64,000 nucleotides of DNA from Methylomonas sp. LL1 (GTDB lineage: Bacteria > Pseudomonadota > Gammaproteobacteria > Methylococcales > Methylomonadaceae), in NCBI RefSeq assembly GCF_015711015.1, contig NZ_CP064653.1:2666001-2730000 (forward strand). The letters run 5' to 3'. The notes beneath the pieces are model-generated. The model was not told where the DNA came from. It saw only the letters and a program-made list of their open reading frames with translations, and searched no databases. The position numbers were made by a program, and so were the translations under genes. Below, in pieces: positions 1 through 9,003 of the stretch. Within the stretch, counting starts at the first letter, position 1. Each line of letters opens with the position of its first letter.

Positions 1-1701
1 GTCGGGTTTGGGTTCGTAAATAACCACGGGATCACCATCGAAGTCCGGGTCGGCAAACAACCGAGTCGCACCCTTGAAGTCCATGATGGTGAAGTAGAGC
101 TTGTGGTAATCCTCGCGCAGACGGGTGCCACGTCCGATGATCTGCTTGAACTCGGTCATGGAATTGATGGTTTGATCGATGGCGATCAATTTGCAGGTTT
201 TGGCATCGACGCCGGTGGTCAATAGCTTGGAGGTGGTGGCAATGACCGGATAAGGCTCGTCGTTATCGATAAAATAAGACAGTTGCGCCTTGCCTTCATT
301 GTCGTCACCGGTGATACGTACCACGTAGCGGCGGTTGCTGGCCGCGGCGGGAATCAGTTTGACCAGTTCCTGACGCATACGCTCGGCATGATCTTGATCG
401 TCGCAGAAGACGATAGTCTTGGCTTTGGGGTCGGTATTTTTCAGGTATTCCCATATCCTGCCGGCAACCAATTTGGTACGTTTTTCCAGAATCAGATTGC
501 GGTCGAAGTCCTTGGTGTTGTATTGGCGCTGTTCAACGACCTGTCCGTTTTTGTCAATTTTGCCTTTTTCCGGCGTGTAGCCCAGGGCATCGGCATCGGT
601 AACGATACGGATGACTTTGTAGGGAGCAAGAAAACCGTCTTCTATGCCTTGCTTCAGCGAATAGGTGTAGATCGGTTCGCCGAAGTAATGAGTGTTGCTG
701 ACGTCCTTGGTTTCTTTCGGTGTGGCGGTCAAGCCTAGGTGAGTAGCGGCTGTGAAATAGTCCAGGACTTCGCGCCAAGCCGAGTCATCGGCCGCACTAC
801 CGCGATGGCATTCGTCGACGACAATCAGATCGAAAAAATCGGCCGGAAACTGCCGGTAAATTTGTTTCCATTCTTCCTTACCGGTAACGGCCTGATAGAG
901 GGCGAGATAAATCTCGTAATTTTTCTTCACCTCCCGATTACCGATTTTGTGCATGTTTTCGCCAAAGGGAGCAAAGTCTTGCTGCATGGTCTGATCGACC
1001 AGAATATTGCGGTCGGCAAGAAACAGAATGCGCTTTTTGGATTTCGCCTTCCACAAGCGCCAGATAATTTGAAACGCGGTGTAGGTTTTGCCGGTGCCAG
1101 TGGCCATCACCAACAATGCTCGTTGCTGGCCTTTGGCTATAACTTCTATCGCCCGATTGATGGCAACGCGTTGGTAATAACGGGGTTCGCGGCCGCTGCC
1201 GTCACTGTGAAAGGGTTGTTCGATTAGTTTAACGGCGGCAGGATCGGTCAAGCCTTTCCACTGTTGGTGCACGGCCCATAGTTCATCCTGACTGGGAAAC
1301 TGCTCCAGGGCTAATTCCCGCTCTACAGGCTGAGTGAGTCCCGTGCGATCATGGAGCAGAAACCCGTTGCCGTTACTGCTAATGGCAAACGGGGCATCCA
1401 GTAATTCGGCATAAGCCAGAGCCTGCTGCATGCCATGCCCTACTGAAAATTTAGCTTGTTTGGCTTCTACAACCGCTATGGGAAGATTGGGTTTTGCATA
1501 CAGCACATAATCGGCTCGTTTTGGCCCACCCTTGACCTCGGGGTTTTTGATCCGAGCCGCGAGTTTGCCGCGCACCATGACGCGGCCATCGGTAAGTTGC
1601 ACTTCTTCACGAAATTGATGCTGTTGCCAGCCTGCTTGCTGGATCGCGGGCGTGATGAATTTGGTGCAGATATCGCGTTCGCTGAGGGTTAGTTTGTCCA
1701 A
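1..1701 (-). CDS. hsdR: Type I restriction endonuclease subunit R (HsdR), C-terminus cut by window edge
   Basis: Translating the minus strand from the left edge gives an open frame of 567 codons that continues beyond the window. It has the order expected for an EcoEI-type HsdR: an N-terminal restriction nuclease domain with the D...EAK core, then a DEAD-like translocase with Walker A MATGTGKT (about 1091-1114), a DECH box and the LTATP motif. HsdR forms the motor and nuclease of an HsdR2M2S complex that translocates and cuts unmodified DNA. I place the start at TTG 1701 because AAGGA lies just upstream and the protein then begins [15 protein letters not shown], as in relatives; GTG 1731 is an alternative, and an in-frame TAG lies shortly above it. 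HsdM and HsdS are not between here and 4.5 kb, so they should lie left of the window. Confidence 0.93.
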   Translation of the reverse strand, partial: MDKLTLSERDICTKFITPAIQQAGWQQHQFREEVQLTDGRVMVRGKLAARIKNPEVKGGPKRADYVLYAKPNLPIAVVEAKQAKFSVGHGMQQALAYAELLDAPFAISSNGNGFLLHDRTGLTQPVERELALEQFPSQDELWAVHQQWKGLTDPAAVKLIEQPFHSDGSGREPRYYQRVAINRAIEVIAKGQQRALLVMATGTGKTYTAFQIIWRLWKAKSKKRILFLADRNILVDQTMQQDFAPFGENMHKIGNREVKKNYEIYLALYQAVTGKEEWKQIYRQFPADFFDLIVVDECHRGSAADDSAWREVLDYFTAATHLGLTATPKETKDVSNTHYFGEPIYTYSLKQGIEDGFLAPYKVIRIVTDADALGYTPEKGKIDKNGQVVEQRQYNTKDFDRNLILEKRTKLVAGRIWEYLKNTDPKAKTIVFCDDQDHAERMRQELVKLIPAAASNRRYVVRITGDDNEGKAQLSYFIDNDEPYPVIATTSKLLTTGVDAKTCKLIAIDQTINSMTEFKQIIGRGTRLREDYHKLYFTIMDFKGATRLFADPDFDGDPVVIYEPKPD

Positions 1702-1776
1702 GCGTCTTTCCTTAGATTTAAGCGACTCCACGATAATCGGTAATTTTGCCTATCGTCCATAACCATTTTGCCGCGG

Positions 1777-3228
1777 CTATAAAGCCAACAATCGTTGAAT
1801 CAGACATGGCAAGTTCCAAGTGACTACGCTCAATACGGCATAAAACACCCCGGAAATTACCATTGCAATGTACAAGGTCTTCTTACGTTTATTGAGTAAA
1901 CTGAGGAAATTATCCTCTTTGTCCTTTCTTGAGGTGTAGTTTTGCAGCGTATCCAACCACTTTTGACTTTCTCTATAGGTCAGACTGACATCACGCCAAT
2001 GCATGATTAGTTGAAGTGCGCAGGATAGGATCAGGTATCCGGCTAAAAATTTAACCACCAGAGAGAGCTCATCACTGATCAATAGAGACGCTAAGTTTTT
2101 TTGATCGAATTTTCCAATAAACGAAAAGCCGATGAAAACCAGTATTCCCAATATATCCCTGGTAAGAGACGCGACTAGGTCGCGAACTTTAGCCGCAAAC
2201 AAATCAGCCTGAGCTTTCATATCCTTCATCAGCTCGCGCATCTCTTTATGGTAGGCATCCTTTCGCTCTAAAATGACGAATGCGTAGCTATCGCGAGCCT
2301 GCTGCAATGCAACATCCAGATACTCTTGCATACAGAAAAGCAGCGTGTCCTCAGCTTGGCTATCGATCGACAACCGATCCATTACGAGCTTGAGTCTTGT
2401 TTCCGGCCTCTCCTGATAAACCCAAGCAACCGTTTCAACTAATTTGGCAAGCGTCTGAGATTGGATAATCTGCCCTGGTTTCTCCAAGGGCATGGAAACC
2501 CGTTTGGTACCACGCAATGTTGCTTCGTATCGGCCATCGACACGTTTTAATTCTTGAACCAAACAAGCCGATAGAACCAGGGCGCTCATCTTGAGCAAGG
2601 GACCGGCGGTGTTTTCATTAATGACACCCCATGTCAGCGCAAAGCCGCTGGGGCAAACTCGTATCGATCTGTCTGCGGCATTGACATGAATCAGACCATG
2701 TATTTCGGACATCGGCGGCATGCTGACGGACTTGGCTTCCGGCACAGGGGCAGCGACTGGCAGTACCCATAAGGATTCACTGCCATAGGCATGCTGCAAT
2801 CCATTGACCCTTATCGTCGTGGGATTTACAAAATCGGGCTCTGGACTGACAGGATGAACGAAAGGATCAACGGTTTCTAACCACCTGTGAAATCCATTTA
2901 GCGAAAAAAACAACAAGGTATCTTCAACATCTCGGGCTGGTACTTTTTTTGCCAGCGCAGATTTAGCCAAGACGAACCGCCACGGCTCGTCATCATAGGA
3001 TGCGTCTGACAAATCATCTGACCCAAGATTTTGCGTGTCGGAAACTCGAATCACGCCAGCGCCAGAACAGTCCTCCTGGCTCAAGATATCCAGCAGTCGA
3101 GCAAGTTTGTTTCGAATAGCCCCATTCAAAGATTGCCCTTCAATAGTCAATCGACGACTTTCCTCTGTGACTACTGCAGAGTCAACGGCTAAGTCTTCAA
3201 TGATGCCAAGCAAATCGGGGATAGTCAT
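1777..3228 (-). CDS. Unknown protein with three C-terminal membrane segments, partner of the NA37-like gene
   Basis: A 483-residue protein I cannot assign to a family. The N-terminal 350 residues look soluble, with no signal peptide. The C-terminus has three hydrophobic stretches, roughly residues 357-374, 388-410 and 452-474, with a charged segment of about 40 residues between the second and third. It starts 6 bp after the stop of the NA37-like gene, so the two are almost certainly one operon. Its position beside a type I restriction gene at the edge of an ICE suggests a membrane effector paired with a DNA-binding sensor; that is inference. The pair looks more AT-rich than the ICE backbone, fitting separately acquired cargo. 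Confidence 0.8.
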   Translation of the reverse strand: MTIPDLLGIIEDLAVDSAVVTEESRRLTIEGQSLNGAIRNKLARLLDILSQEDCSGAGVIRVSDTQNLGSDDLSDASYDDEPWRFVLAKSALAKKVPARDVEDTLLFFSLNGFHRWLETVDPFVHPVSPEPDFVNPTTIRVNGLQHAYGSESLWVLPVAAPVPEAKSVSMPPMSEIHGLIHVNAADRSIRVCPSGFALTWGVINENTAGPLLKMSALVLSACLVQELKRVDGRYEATLRGTKRVSMPLEKPGQIIQSQTLAKLVETVAWVYQERPETRLKLVMDRLSIDSQAEDTLLFCMQEYLDVALQQARDSYAFVILERKDAYHKEMRELMKDMKAQADLFAAKVRDLVASLTRDILGILVFIGFSFIGKFDQKNLASLLISDELSLVVKFLAGYLILSCALQLIMHWRDVSLTYRESQKWLDTLQNYTSRKDKEDNFLSLLNKRKKTLYIAMVISGVFYAVLSVVTWNLPCLIQRLLAL

Positions 3229-3234
3229 GGGTTA

Positions 3235-4308
3235 TCAGTCTTTAGTTTCCAAACGATTCGTCAAAATTTTGATGAGTTTTCTGCCGCCCTCAACATTTTC
3301 GATCGTTATGCCAACGGCTTCATTATCGCCTTCGTAAGTTATGACGACCCCTTCCGCAGTCTGATAGATTTGTTTGCGCGCTTTTTGCGGTAGAGAGTCG
3401 GGTTTTGGCTTGAATCGCTGTCCGACAACACCTGCTTCCGCTAACTGCTGACGCAAGTCATTAATGAGTTCAGACTTTCTCCGGTCATCGTCATCACGGA
3501 CGACCGCGTTGAGATACGCCTCTGTATCGAAAATGTCATGATCATTCAAATAATTTAGTGAGCGACCGGCGTAAGTGTTTGCATCCTCCCCCGGCGGCAA
3601 ATCATCTTTAGGCAATTTTTTAGCCCATTGACGGACAGCGCTATGAGCAGACCGCGTCAGAACCGAATCCTGTTGCCGCTCTGTTACTCCCAGGAAGCCG
3701 CGAAAGTAATCGCTAAGGCCAATTCGCTTGGTTCTGTCAAAGGCCAAAACATCCCAAGCAAAACGATCAGAAACATCAATCAAGGCACATTTCTGTATTG
3801 CCGATTTGGTTTCGTTTAGCGAGTTTTCGATTTCTTCTACAACCGCGACTCTCTTACCTTCAAGTTCTTTATAACTATAGGAAAAGGAAGGCCGTTTATC
3901 CATTTTCACCAAAAACACCAGTTTCTTCCAATCGTTTGCTGCAGCGAGATACTTTACGGTAGCAACGACAAATACACCGGCAGCCATCTGTCCTTTATGA
4001 CGTTCAGCAAAGTCGGATGTAATGTGACGAGATAGTTCTGTAAAGCGACCAGATTGTTCCACCAACTGTTCGCACTTCTCTTTAAGATGTACGGAATCCG
4101 GTTTAAAAACGTACTGAGTGCCTTCCGCTACATCTCGTAAGCGGTCCAAAAAGAAGGTTTTTTGCTTGCTCTGTAACTGAACTTCATCCAGGAAAACAAC
4201 CTCTTGGTTTCCATCGGCGTCAGGTTGGATGATATGGAAAATAAACTCCACGATCTCCAAACTCTCCCTTTGCGTGTCACTTAATACTCCCTCAATCGAC
4301 GATGGCAT
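3235..4308 (-). CDS. NA37/NdpA (YejK-like) nucleoid-associated protein
   Basis: A 357-residue protein resembling the 37-kDa nucleoid-associated family (YejK/NdpA). Visible similarities are the central FVVATVKYLAAAND-type strand-helix followed by FLVKMD, the YFRGFLG motif near residue 205, and a C-terminal beta hairpin of the ITI...GGRKLIKI type. Housekeeping YejK binds DNA. Copies beside restriction systems and paired with a membrane protein are more likely part of a defence or element-maintenance system, which is inference here. It is the first gene of a two-gene operon with the three-TM protein. The 218 bp upstream should hold the promoter; I could not assign clear -35/-10 boxes. Confidence 0.72.
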   Translation of the reverse strand: MPSSIEGVLSDTQRESLEIVEFIFHIIQPDADGNQEVVFLDEVQLQSKQKTFFLDRLRDVAEGTQYVFKPDSVHLKEKCEQLVEQSGRFTELSRHITSDFAERHKGQMAAGVFVVATVKYLAAANDWKKLVFLVKMDKRPSFSYSYKELEGKRVAVVEEIENSLNETKSAIQKCALIDVSDRFAWDVLAFDRTKRIGLSDYFRGFLGVTERQQDSVLTRSAHSAVRQWAKKLPKDDLPPGEDANTYAGRSLNYLNDHDIFDTEAYLNAVVRDDDDRRKSELINDLRQQLAEAGVVGQRFKPKPDSLPQKARKQIYQTAEGVVITYEGDNEAVGITIENVEGGRKLIKILTNRLETKD

Positions 4309-4526
4309 ACCATTAGCTCCTTATAAGCATATTTATCTGGCTAATGATAGGCGGCTGACTAGCCATTTGTCACCCTAGAACATGGCCAATCGCAACTTTT
4401 TATGCAAAAGCGATGGTGCCCATGGAGTATTTGCCTTCGTCAGCTTTAGAATTATTGTCATGTATAGTTAGCAATAATTCTTAATAAATGTCAGGTATAC
4501 CTATTTTCTGACCTATTTATGATTTG

Positions 4527-4727
4527 TCAGCGTGGATTAAAGCCATTCTGTATCAAACTTTTCCTGACCTTCTCTGCGACATTCAGCATCCGATGAGCTT
4601 CACCATCATCGACAGCGTTACTCCGAAAATCCGAGTATCCAACTCGCTTTAAGAACTGCGCCAAATCCCAAGCTTCCTGATCGGATAACTGAATCATCAA
4701 GAATATTTCAGGCGGTTGGCTTGTCAT
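4527..4727 (-). CDS. Small ICE protein, DUF7706-like
   Basis: A 66-residue protein with the pattern LSDQEAWDLAQFLKRVG...NAVDDGEAHRM, which I associate from memory with the DUF7706 family of small ICE and plasmid proteins. No catalytic motif is visible. Its ATG overlaps the stop codon of the AcaB-like gene (ATGA), so the two are translationally coupled. Met 11 (position 4697) is a possible alternative start, but the coupling favours 4727. Function unknown; a regulatory or structural accessory role alongside the AcaB-like protein is a guess. Confidence 0.72.
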   Translation of the reverse strand: MTSQPPEIFLMIQLSDQEAWDLAQFLKRVGYSDFRSNAVDDGEAHRMLNVAEKVRKSLIQNGFNPR

Positions 4728-5398
4728 GTGGAACGAGCCTCATCGGCTTGTTTAGCCGAATAGCTTTCATCCGCAACTGATTCGTCTTCGGAAATGGATT
4801 CCGGCTCATCCTGCAGTCCAGATTCTTGCCGCGCCAAGCGCACCTCTTCTCCATGCCCTTGCGCATAGGCCGCCCGATGCGCCTGCCGTTCTATCGTGAC
4901 AATCCGGTTGGCCAAGCGCTGCAAGCGTTGCTGCCAATGGTATCGGGCTTCCACGCAGTGCTTATTGTCGATGACCTGGCAAAGCCACAAGGTATCCATG
5001 ACGATCATCAGTTGATCCAGTAAGCGAATCAGCTCGACGAACTGGGCAATCTGCGGCGAGGCGATCTTAGCGACAAATTCGGTCGGATGAGTGTAGGTCG
5101 GTGTTTCGGTTATGCCGTTGTCGGCTTTGAGTTTTTCCAGTCGGGCTTTTTCCTGCTGAAGCTGCTCGGCACAATCGGCGATCATCTTGCTGACAATGGC
5201 CTCGATTTCATCAATGGCTTGTTCCTGGCCGACGATGCGCAAAATCACATCGATCGCATACAGCGACTTGATCAGCCGGTCATAACTTTTGCGAATGACT
5301 CGAATCGCTTGCTCGCTATTGATCTTGAATGTGCGTTCGAATACGGGCCGGCTTATTTCAAGTCGAGCCGGTTTTACTGGGGCAGAAGCTTCAGCCAT
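4724..5398 (-). CDS. AcaB/DUF1845-like ICE protein (PFL_4669-type), putative regulator
   Basis: A 224-residue, mostly helical protein with the MDTLWLCQVI...WQQRLQRLANRI stretch that I recognise from DUF1845/AcaB-like proteins of conjugative elements. In IncC plasmids AcaB activates the FlhDC-like master regulator genes, and this element also has FlhDC-like genes (24.8-26.8 kb), which supports the reading. The open frame extends to 5602, but AAGGA at the correct 6-nt spacing precedes ATG 5398, and the upstream residues do not look like coding sequence. The C-terminal 40 residues are acidic and low complexity. Family assignment is moderate; a neutral name is ICE protein of unknown function. Confidence 0.68.
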   Translation of the reverse strand: MAEASAPVKPARLEISRPVFERTFKINSEQAIRVIRKSYDRLIKSLYAIDVILRIVGQEQAIDEIEAIVSKMIADCAEQLQQEKARLEKLKADNGITETPTYTHPTEFVAKIASPQIAQFVELIRLLDQLMIVMDTLWLCQVIDNKHCVEARYHWQQRLQRLANRIVTIERQAHRAAYAQGHGEEVRLARQESGLQDEPESISEDESVADESYSAKQADEARST

Positions 5399-5621
5399 TT
5401 GCATTCCTTGATGAGTGTGGGATGGACTCCGATAGTAATCGAAGATTTTTTCATCCCTTTTGCAGCTAATGGTGAATTCGACATTAGCTGCAAGCTCACA
5501 CCAAAACATTTCTGCTTCAATGCAGCCAAGTGTTATTGGCCGCAGCCTACCTGGTCTTTCCGGGCATTCATTTTTTGCCAGCAACACTTTCCCACTCTTC
5601 ATGCTGTCTTTCCAGATAGCT

Positions 5622-5698
5622 TGATCCGGTTTCGGCCGGCGTTCCGTTTTTAAGCGGCGTCGATGGTTTTCATCGACGTGTCAGGTGCGTCAAGCCTG
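5622..5698 (+). ncRNA. Four-hairpin leader RNA, copy 1 (upstream of ssb)
   Basis: First of three copies. P1 is CCGG 5626-5629 with CCGG 5636-5639. P2 is CCG 5644-5646 with CGG 5655-5657. P3 is CGTCGATG 5658-5665 with CATCGACG 5671-5678, a perfect 8-bp stem. P4 is CAGG 5682-5685 with CCTG 5695-5698. GGCGTTCCG between P1 and P2 and GTGCGTCAAG in the P4 loop are conserved with the other copies. It lies directly before the attenuator-like leader of ssb. It could belong to a known ICE-associated motif such as STAXI or radC RNA; I cannot check. Confidence 0.78.
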
Positions 5699-5713
5699 AT
5701 GTGTGTTCTTTTT

Positions 5714-5800
5714 AACCCTGTTCTGGGAAAGCTTATCCCCAGTCGGGGTAAGCCTGCGGGACTCTACCCATCACCGCGCAGGTGGGTTTATTTCTTTTTT
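5714..5800 (+). promoter_or_regulatory. Switch-like hairpin leader of ssb (leader family copy 1)
   Basis: CTGGG 5723-5727 can pair with CCCAG 5738-5742. Alternatively GCTTA-t-CCCC (5731-5740) closes on GGGG-TAAGC (5745-5753) around the loop AGTC. A following CCTGCG/CGCAGG stem (5753-5758, 5777-5782) and AACCC/GGGTT (5714-5718, 5784-5788) enclose it. A T-rich run (5788-5800) follows. A small TCGG/CCGA hairpin then lies just before the GGAGG of ssb. Confidence 0.7.
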
Positions 5801-5830
5801 GTCGGGCGCGGCCGATTGGAGGATTTCATC

Positions 5831-6271
5831 ATGGCAAGTCGTGGTGTGAACAAAGTCATATTGCTGGGCCGTCTCGGCGCCGATCCGGATATTCGGTATT
5901 TACCCAATAACGGCGGCAAGGTGGTGGCTATACGGTTGGCCACCAGTGAAGTCTGGAAGGACCAAGCCAAAGCCAAACAGGAACACACCGAGTGGCATAG
6001 GTTGGTGTTTTTCAAAAAACTGGCCGATACCGCCGAGCAGTATCTGCGCAAAGGCAGCAAGATCTATGTGGAAGGCAGTCTTCGCACCCAGCAATGGGAT
6101 AAAAACGGCGAAAAACGCTACCGCACGGAAGTGGTTGTCCGTGAGTTACAGATGCTGGACCGTGCCGATGAAAACGGGGCGCCTCGTCACTCCAGTCAAT
6201 CCTCTACCCCGCCAACTGCGGCAAATGTGGACGGCTTGGATGAGGACTTCGATGACATTCCGTTTTTCTGA
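5831..6271 (+). CDS. ssb: Single-stranded DNA-binding protein
   Basis: A 146-residue SSB: an N-terminal OB fold (residues 4-108) beginning [16 protein letters not shown], a short linker, and an acidic tail ending DDIPFF. SSB coats single-stranded DNA during conjugation and recombination, and its tail recruits partner proteins. The linker is much shorter than in E. coli SSB, and the tail carries one extra Phe after the usual DDIPF. ATG 5831 is preceded by GGAGG; the longer frame back to 5663 would run through the structured leader. It heads the ssb-bet-exo recombination module typical of SXT/IncA/C-like elements. Confidence 0.96.
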   Translation: MASRGVNKVILLGRLGADPDIRYLPNNGGKVVAIRLATSEVWKDQAKAKQEHTEWHRLVFFKKLADTAEQYLRKGSKIYVEGSLRTQQWDKNGEKRYRTEVVVRELQMLDRADENGAPRHSSQSSTPPTAANVDGLDEDFDDIPFF

Positions 6272-6359
6272 TTAGCTGTTTGCCATTGTTATCCGCTATT
6301 CAGATTGATCTTTAATTTACCCGCCTGGCAGCATCCGCTGTTTAGGTGTTTCACCCGAT

Positions 6360-6404
6360 GGGGACGTCACTCCCCGGCTGGGGCATTGCGTCCTCTATTT
6401 TTTT
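6360..6404 (+). promoter_or_regulatory. Switch-like hairpin leader of bet (copy 2)
   Basis: Segment 1 GGGGACG (6360-6366) pairs with segment 4 CGTCCTC (6389-6395), enclosing CCCC-GGCT-GGGG (6372-6383). Alternatively GGGGA 6360-6364 pairs with TCCCC 6371-6375. Seven T residues (6398-6404) follow, then AAGGAG and the bet start codon. Confidence 0.75.
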
Positions 6405-6417
6405 AAGGAGACACGCC

Positions 6418-7482
6418 ATGAGCAATCAACCTCGCAATAATCCTGTAAAAACCCGCAATCTGCCAATGCCCATCGATGTCAATCAGGTCTATGGCATTTC
6501 GGAGCAGTCCTGGAAAGTCCTCACCGACGTGACGTTCCCAACCGCTAGAACCCCGGAAGCCATCATGATGGCGCTGGATTACTGCAAGGCCCGCAAACTG
6601 GATATATTCAAAAAACCAGTGCATGTGGTGCCGATGTGGAGTGCCGCCTTGGGCCGCAATGTCGAAACCGTCTGGCCGTCCATCATGGAAATCCAGACCA
6701 CGGCATCCAGAACCGGCCTTTGGGCTGGCATGGATAGACCGGTTTGGGGTCCAGATGTGACCAAAACCTTCACCGGACGCTACAAGGACGACAACGACCA
6801 ATGGCAGGAATCTAGCGTTACTGTGACGTTTCCCGAATGGGTGGCGGTCACCGTGTACCGGATTGTTGGCGGCAAACGCTGTGCATTCACCGAGGAAGTG
6901 TATTGGCAAGAAGCCTATAGCACCGCCGGCGGCAAAAACTCACAAGTGCCCACCGCCATGTGGATCAAACGACCCAAAGGTCAGCTGGCCAAATGCGGTA
7001 AAGCGGCTTCGCTACGAGCAGCCTTTCCGGAGGAATGTGGCTATGCCGCCGAAGAAATGGATGGCAAAAGCATCGACGACATGAATGACAGCAGCGTGAT
7101 TAACGGCACTGCCAGTCGTATCGACGAAGCGGACGTTATCGATGATGCAATTATCGGCAGCGTGGAACCACCGCGGGTGATTGATTTATCCATGATACCG
7201 CCCAAGGTACAAAAAGCGGTCAGTGAACTGGTTAGACGCACAGCCCTTGCCGGTGCCTGGAAAGCCGCCTACGACTATGCCAATAACAAGTTTGCGGGAC
7301 TGGATTTGACCTATGCCATTGCTGAACTGGACAAGGCATCAGCAGCTGCTAAGACAGCATCGACTAAGGGTGATGTCAATCATCAGCCCATAGACGCTTC
7401 AGGTATGCCACCCGCTCATGATCCGGCTTCAGAGGCTTTGAACAAGGCTCGCGAGACCTTGGGGTCGGCACGCCAGTCATAG
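6418..7482 (+). CDS. bet: Phage-type recombination protein Bet (RecT family annealase)
   Basis: A 354-residue RecT/Bet-type single-strand annealing protein. The core from about residue 15 to 215 includes ALDYCKARKLDIFKKPVHVVP, the GLWAGMD segment and the KCGKAASLRAAFPEE stretch typical of Bet. It anneals complementary single strands produced by the partner exonuclease. The C-terminal 130 residues are variable. ATG 6418 is preceded by AAGGAG at a normal distance; the open frame from 6346 would include the hairpin leader. Neighbours are ssb upstream and the YqaJ exonuclease downstream, the usual two-component recombinase layout in SXT/IncA/C-like ICEs. Confidence 0.93.
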   Translation: MSNQPRNNPVKTRNLPMPIDVNQVYGISEQSWKVLTDVTFPTARTPEAIMMALDYCKARKLDIFKKPVHVVPMWSAALGRNVETVWPSIMEIQTTASRTGLWAGMDRPVWGPDVTKTFTGRYKDDNDQWQESSVTVTFPEWVAVTVYRIVGGKRCAFTEEVYWQEAYSTAGGKNSQVPTAMWIKRPKGQLAKCGKAASLRAAFPEECGYAAEEMDGKSIDDMNDSSVINGTASRIDEADVIDDAIIGSVEPPRVIDLSMIPPKVQKAVSELVRRTALAGAWKAAYDYANNKFAGLDLTYAIAELDKASAAAKTASTKGDVNHQPIDASGMPPAHDPASEALNKARETLGSARQS

Positions 7483-7499
7483 CCGTTTTAACTATCAAC

Positions 7500-7526
7500 C
7501 ACCGGTAAACAGCCGGTGATTATTTT
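7500..7526 (+). terminator. Possible Rho-independent terminator after bet
   Basis: CACCGG (7500-7505) and CCGGTG (7513-7518) form a 6-bp stem with a 7-nt loop, followed by ATTATTTT. It lies 18 bp after the bet stop codon. The stem is short, so strength is uncertain. Confidence 0.5.
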
Positions 7527-7536
7527 CAACCCTACC

Positions 7537-7583
7537 AGGGCGTGCTGAATCGCCCTTGGGGTGAGATTCATGCCGCCCTTTTT
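7537..7583 (+). promoter_or_regulatory. Switch-like hairpin leader (copy 3)
   Basis: Segment 1 AGGGCG (7537-7542) can pair with CGCCCT at 7551-7556 (segment 2) or with CGCCCT at 7574-7579 (segment 4). Segment 2 CGCCC (7551-7555) can also pair with GGGTG (7559-7563). Five T residues (7579-7583) and AGAGGAG follow, before the start at 7601. This is the clearest example of the two mutually exclusive folds. Confidence 0.78.
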
Positions 7584-7600
7584 GTTTAAGAGGAGATGTC

Positions 7601-7933
7601 ATGAATGCCATTGATCAATCATCCAACCGCATACCGTGTCATACCGACTGGCATCGCTACGATTCACCCACGGTGATTCGCCGGCATGGCCGTGGTTACT
7701 TGGAGCGTAACTGGAGTCCGGGCAATTCTGTCCATGAAGTCCAAGCACCTACCAAGCCAGAACTGCAAAGTCTGGTGGAAAGCTACGGCGGTTTGGTCAT
7801 GCCGACCCCAGATCTCGTGTTGCTGCTGTTTGCAGACTATCACTGGGCTCGGCGTTGTGAAAGCCAACTCATAAAACGCGGAATGTCGACACTGCGCCTA
7901 GGCTGCCATATCCAATTGCAGGAGTATCGGTGA
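7601..7933 (+). CDS. Small unknown protein coupled to the exonuclease
   Basis: A 110-residue protein not recognised by family. It has no membrane segment or signal peptide, and the tryptophan- and histidine-containing N-terminus gives no clear motif. AGAGGAG precedes ATG 7601. Its stop codon overlaps the ATG of the YqaJ exonuclease (TGATG), so the exonuclease is probably translated by coupling, and this protein may be its accessory factor. Like other units here it has its own hairpin leader. Confidence 0.82.
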   Translation: MNAIDQSSNRIPCHTDWHRYDSPTVIRRHGRGYLERNWSPGNSVHEVQAPTKPELQSLVESYGGLVMPTPDLVLLLFADYHWARRCESQLIKRGMSTLRLGCHIQLQEYR

Positions 7934-8934
7934 TGAAAGTCATCAATGTCTCTCAGCGATCGCCGGAATGGCGGTTATGGCGTTCACAAGGGCTTAGTGC
8001 CAGTGAGGCGGCGATCATTATGAATCGTTCGCCGCACAAGACGCCCTGGCGGTTATGGGCGGAAAAGACGGGGCTCGTGCTGGAACAAAGCCTGGACAAC
8101 AACCCTTTGGTCCGAATTGGTATCGAACAGGAACCCGAAGCCTTACGCCGCTTTGAAGAAAAGCACGATGTAATGCTGCTACCCCTCTGCGGCGAGTCTG
8201 ATTGGTATTCGCTGATGCGGGCGTCCTTCGACGGTTTGTCAGAAAACAACGAACCGGTCGAAATCAAATGCCCGCATGAAACGACTTTTCTGGATGTGGT
8301 GCTAAACCGCGAACAGTCTGAAGCCTATCAACTTTACTGGTGCCAGGTGCAACAGCAAATGCTGGTGGCGGATGCGCAGCGCGGCTTTTTGTTCTTCTAT
8401 CACCAGGGTCAGGATGTGGAGTTTGAGATCGAGCGGGATGAAGTCTTTTTAAACCGGCTCGTCGATACCGCCATGGAATTCTGGTCGAACGTCAAACAGC
8501 GACAGGAACCCGAAAAAAATCCTGACCGTGATCTTTATCTACCCAAAGGCCATGCCGAACTGCAATGGCAGCAATTGGCGGCGAACTATCGCAGCCAGGC
8601 GTTAAAGATCGATGACCTGAAAGCCCAAATCAATGCCTTGGAAGCCAATCAATTCGACATCGAGCAAACCTTGGTGATGTTGATGGGTGATTTCATGGCA
8701 GCCGAGCATTCAGGTTTACGTGTCAGTCGCTTTCAGACCCAAGGCAGTGTGGATTACAAAGCGGTGATGAAGGCGCTACTGCCGGATGTCACCGAAGCAA
8801 TACTCGACACTTACCGAAAACAACCGGCTAACCGCGTTCGCATTACTTGTCGGGATGACTCCGGCAGGCTGGCGGAAGTGCCTTTCGATGCGGAGGCGTT
8901 GAAAGACATGGTCGGTGCTGATTTCTGGTTCTGA
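7933..8934 (+). CDS. YqaJ-family exonuclease, partner of Bet
   Basis: A 333-residue YqaJ-type viral recombinase. Visible signatures are QRSPEWRLWRSQGLSASEAA at the N-terminus (substrate groove), E67, and the nuclease core D100 with E110-x-K112 in EIKCP, followed by a QLYWCQVQQQMLV helix. It resects double-stranded ends to give substrates for Bet. The C-terminal region (residues 190-333) includes a helical extension and ends in ADFWF, a tail shared in form with two nearby proteins. ATG 7933 overlaps the preceding stop; GTG 7930 is too close to AGGAG to be preferred. It has no leader of its own, consistent with coupling to the upstream gene. Confidence 0.92.
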   Translation: MKVINVSQRSPEWRLWRSQGLSASEAAIIMNRSPHKTPWRLWAEKTGLVLEQSLDNNPLVRIGIEQEPEALRRFEEKHDVMLLPLCGESDWYSLMRASFDGLSENNEPVEIKCPHETTFLDVVLNREQSEAYQLYWCQVQQQMLVADAQRGFLFFYHQGQDVEFEIERDEVFLNRLVDTAMEFWSNVKQRQEPEKNPDRDLYLPKGHAELQWQQLAANYRSQALKIDDLKAQINALEANQFDIEQTLVMLMGDFMAAEHSGLRVSRFQTQGSVDYKAVMKALLPDVTEAILDTYRKQPANRVRITCRDDSGRLAEVPFDAEALKDMVGADFWF

Positions 8935-9003
8935 TCTCGGGTTTTGACGTCAGTGAGGAAAATTTAGTTGGAAAACAGTTTGGCTGTTTCATTCGAAACA
9001 CGC

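Noticed and set aside
283..1692. Three plus-strand frames opposite the left-edge gene
   Set aside because: The minus strand encodes HsdR with helicase motifs over the whole interval; these frames are its shadows.
5087..5653. 188-codon plus-strand frame opposite the AcaB-like gene
   Set aside because: It runs antisense through the AcaB-like gene and into the four-hairpin leader; no ribosome binding site and no motif.
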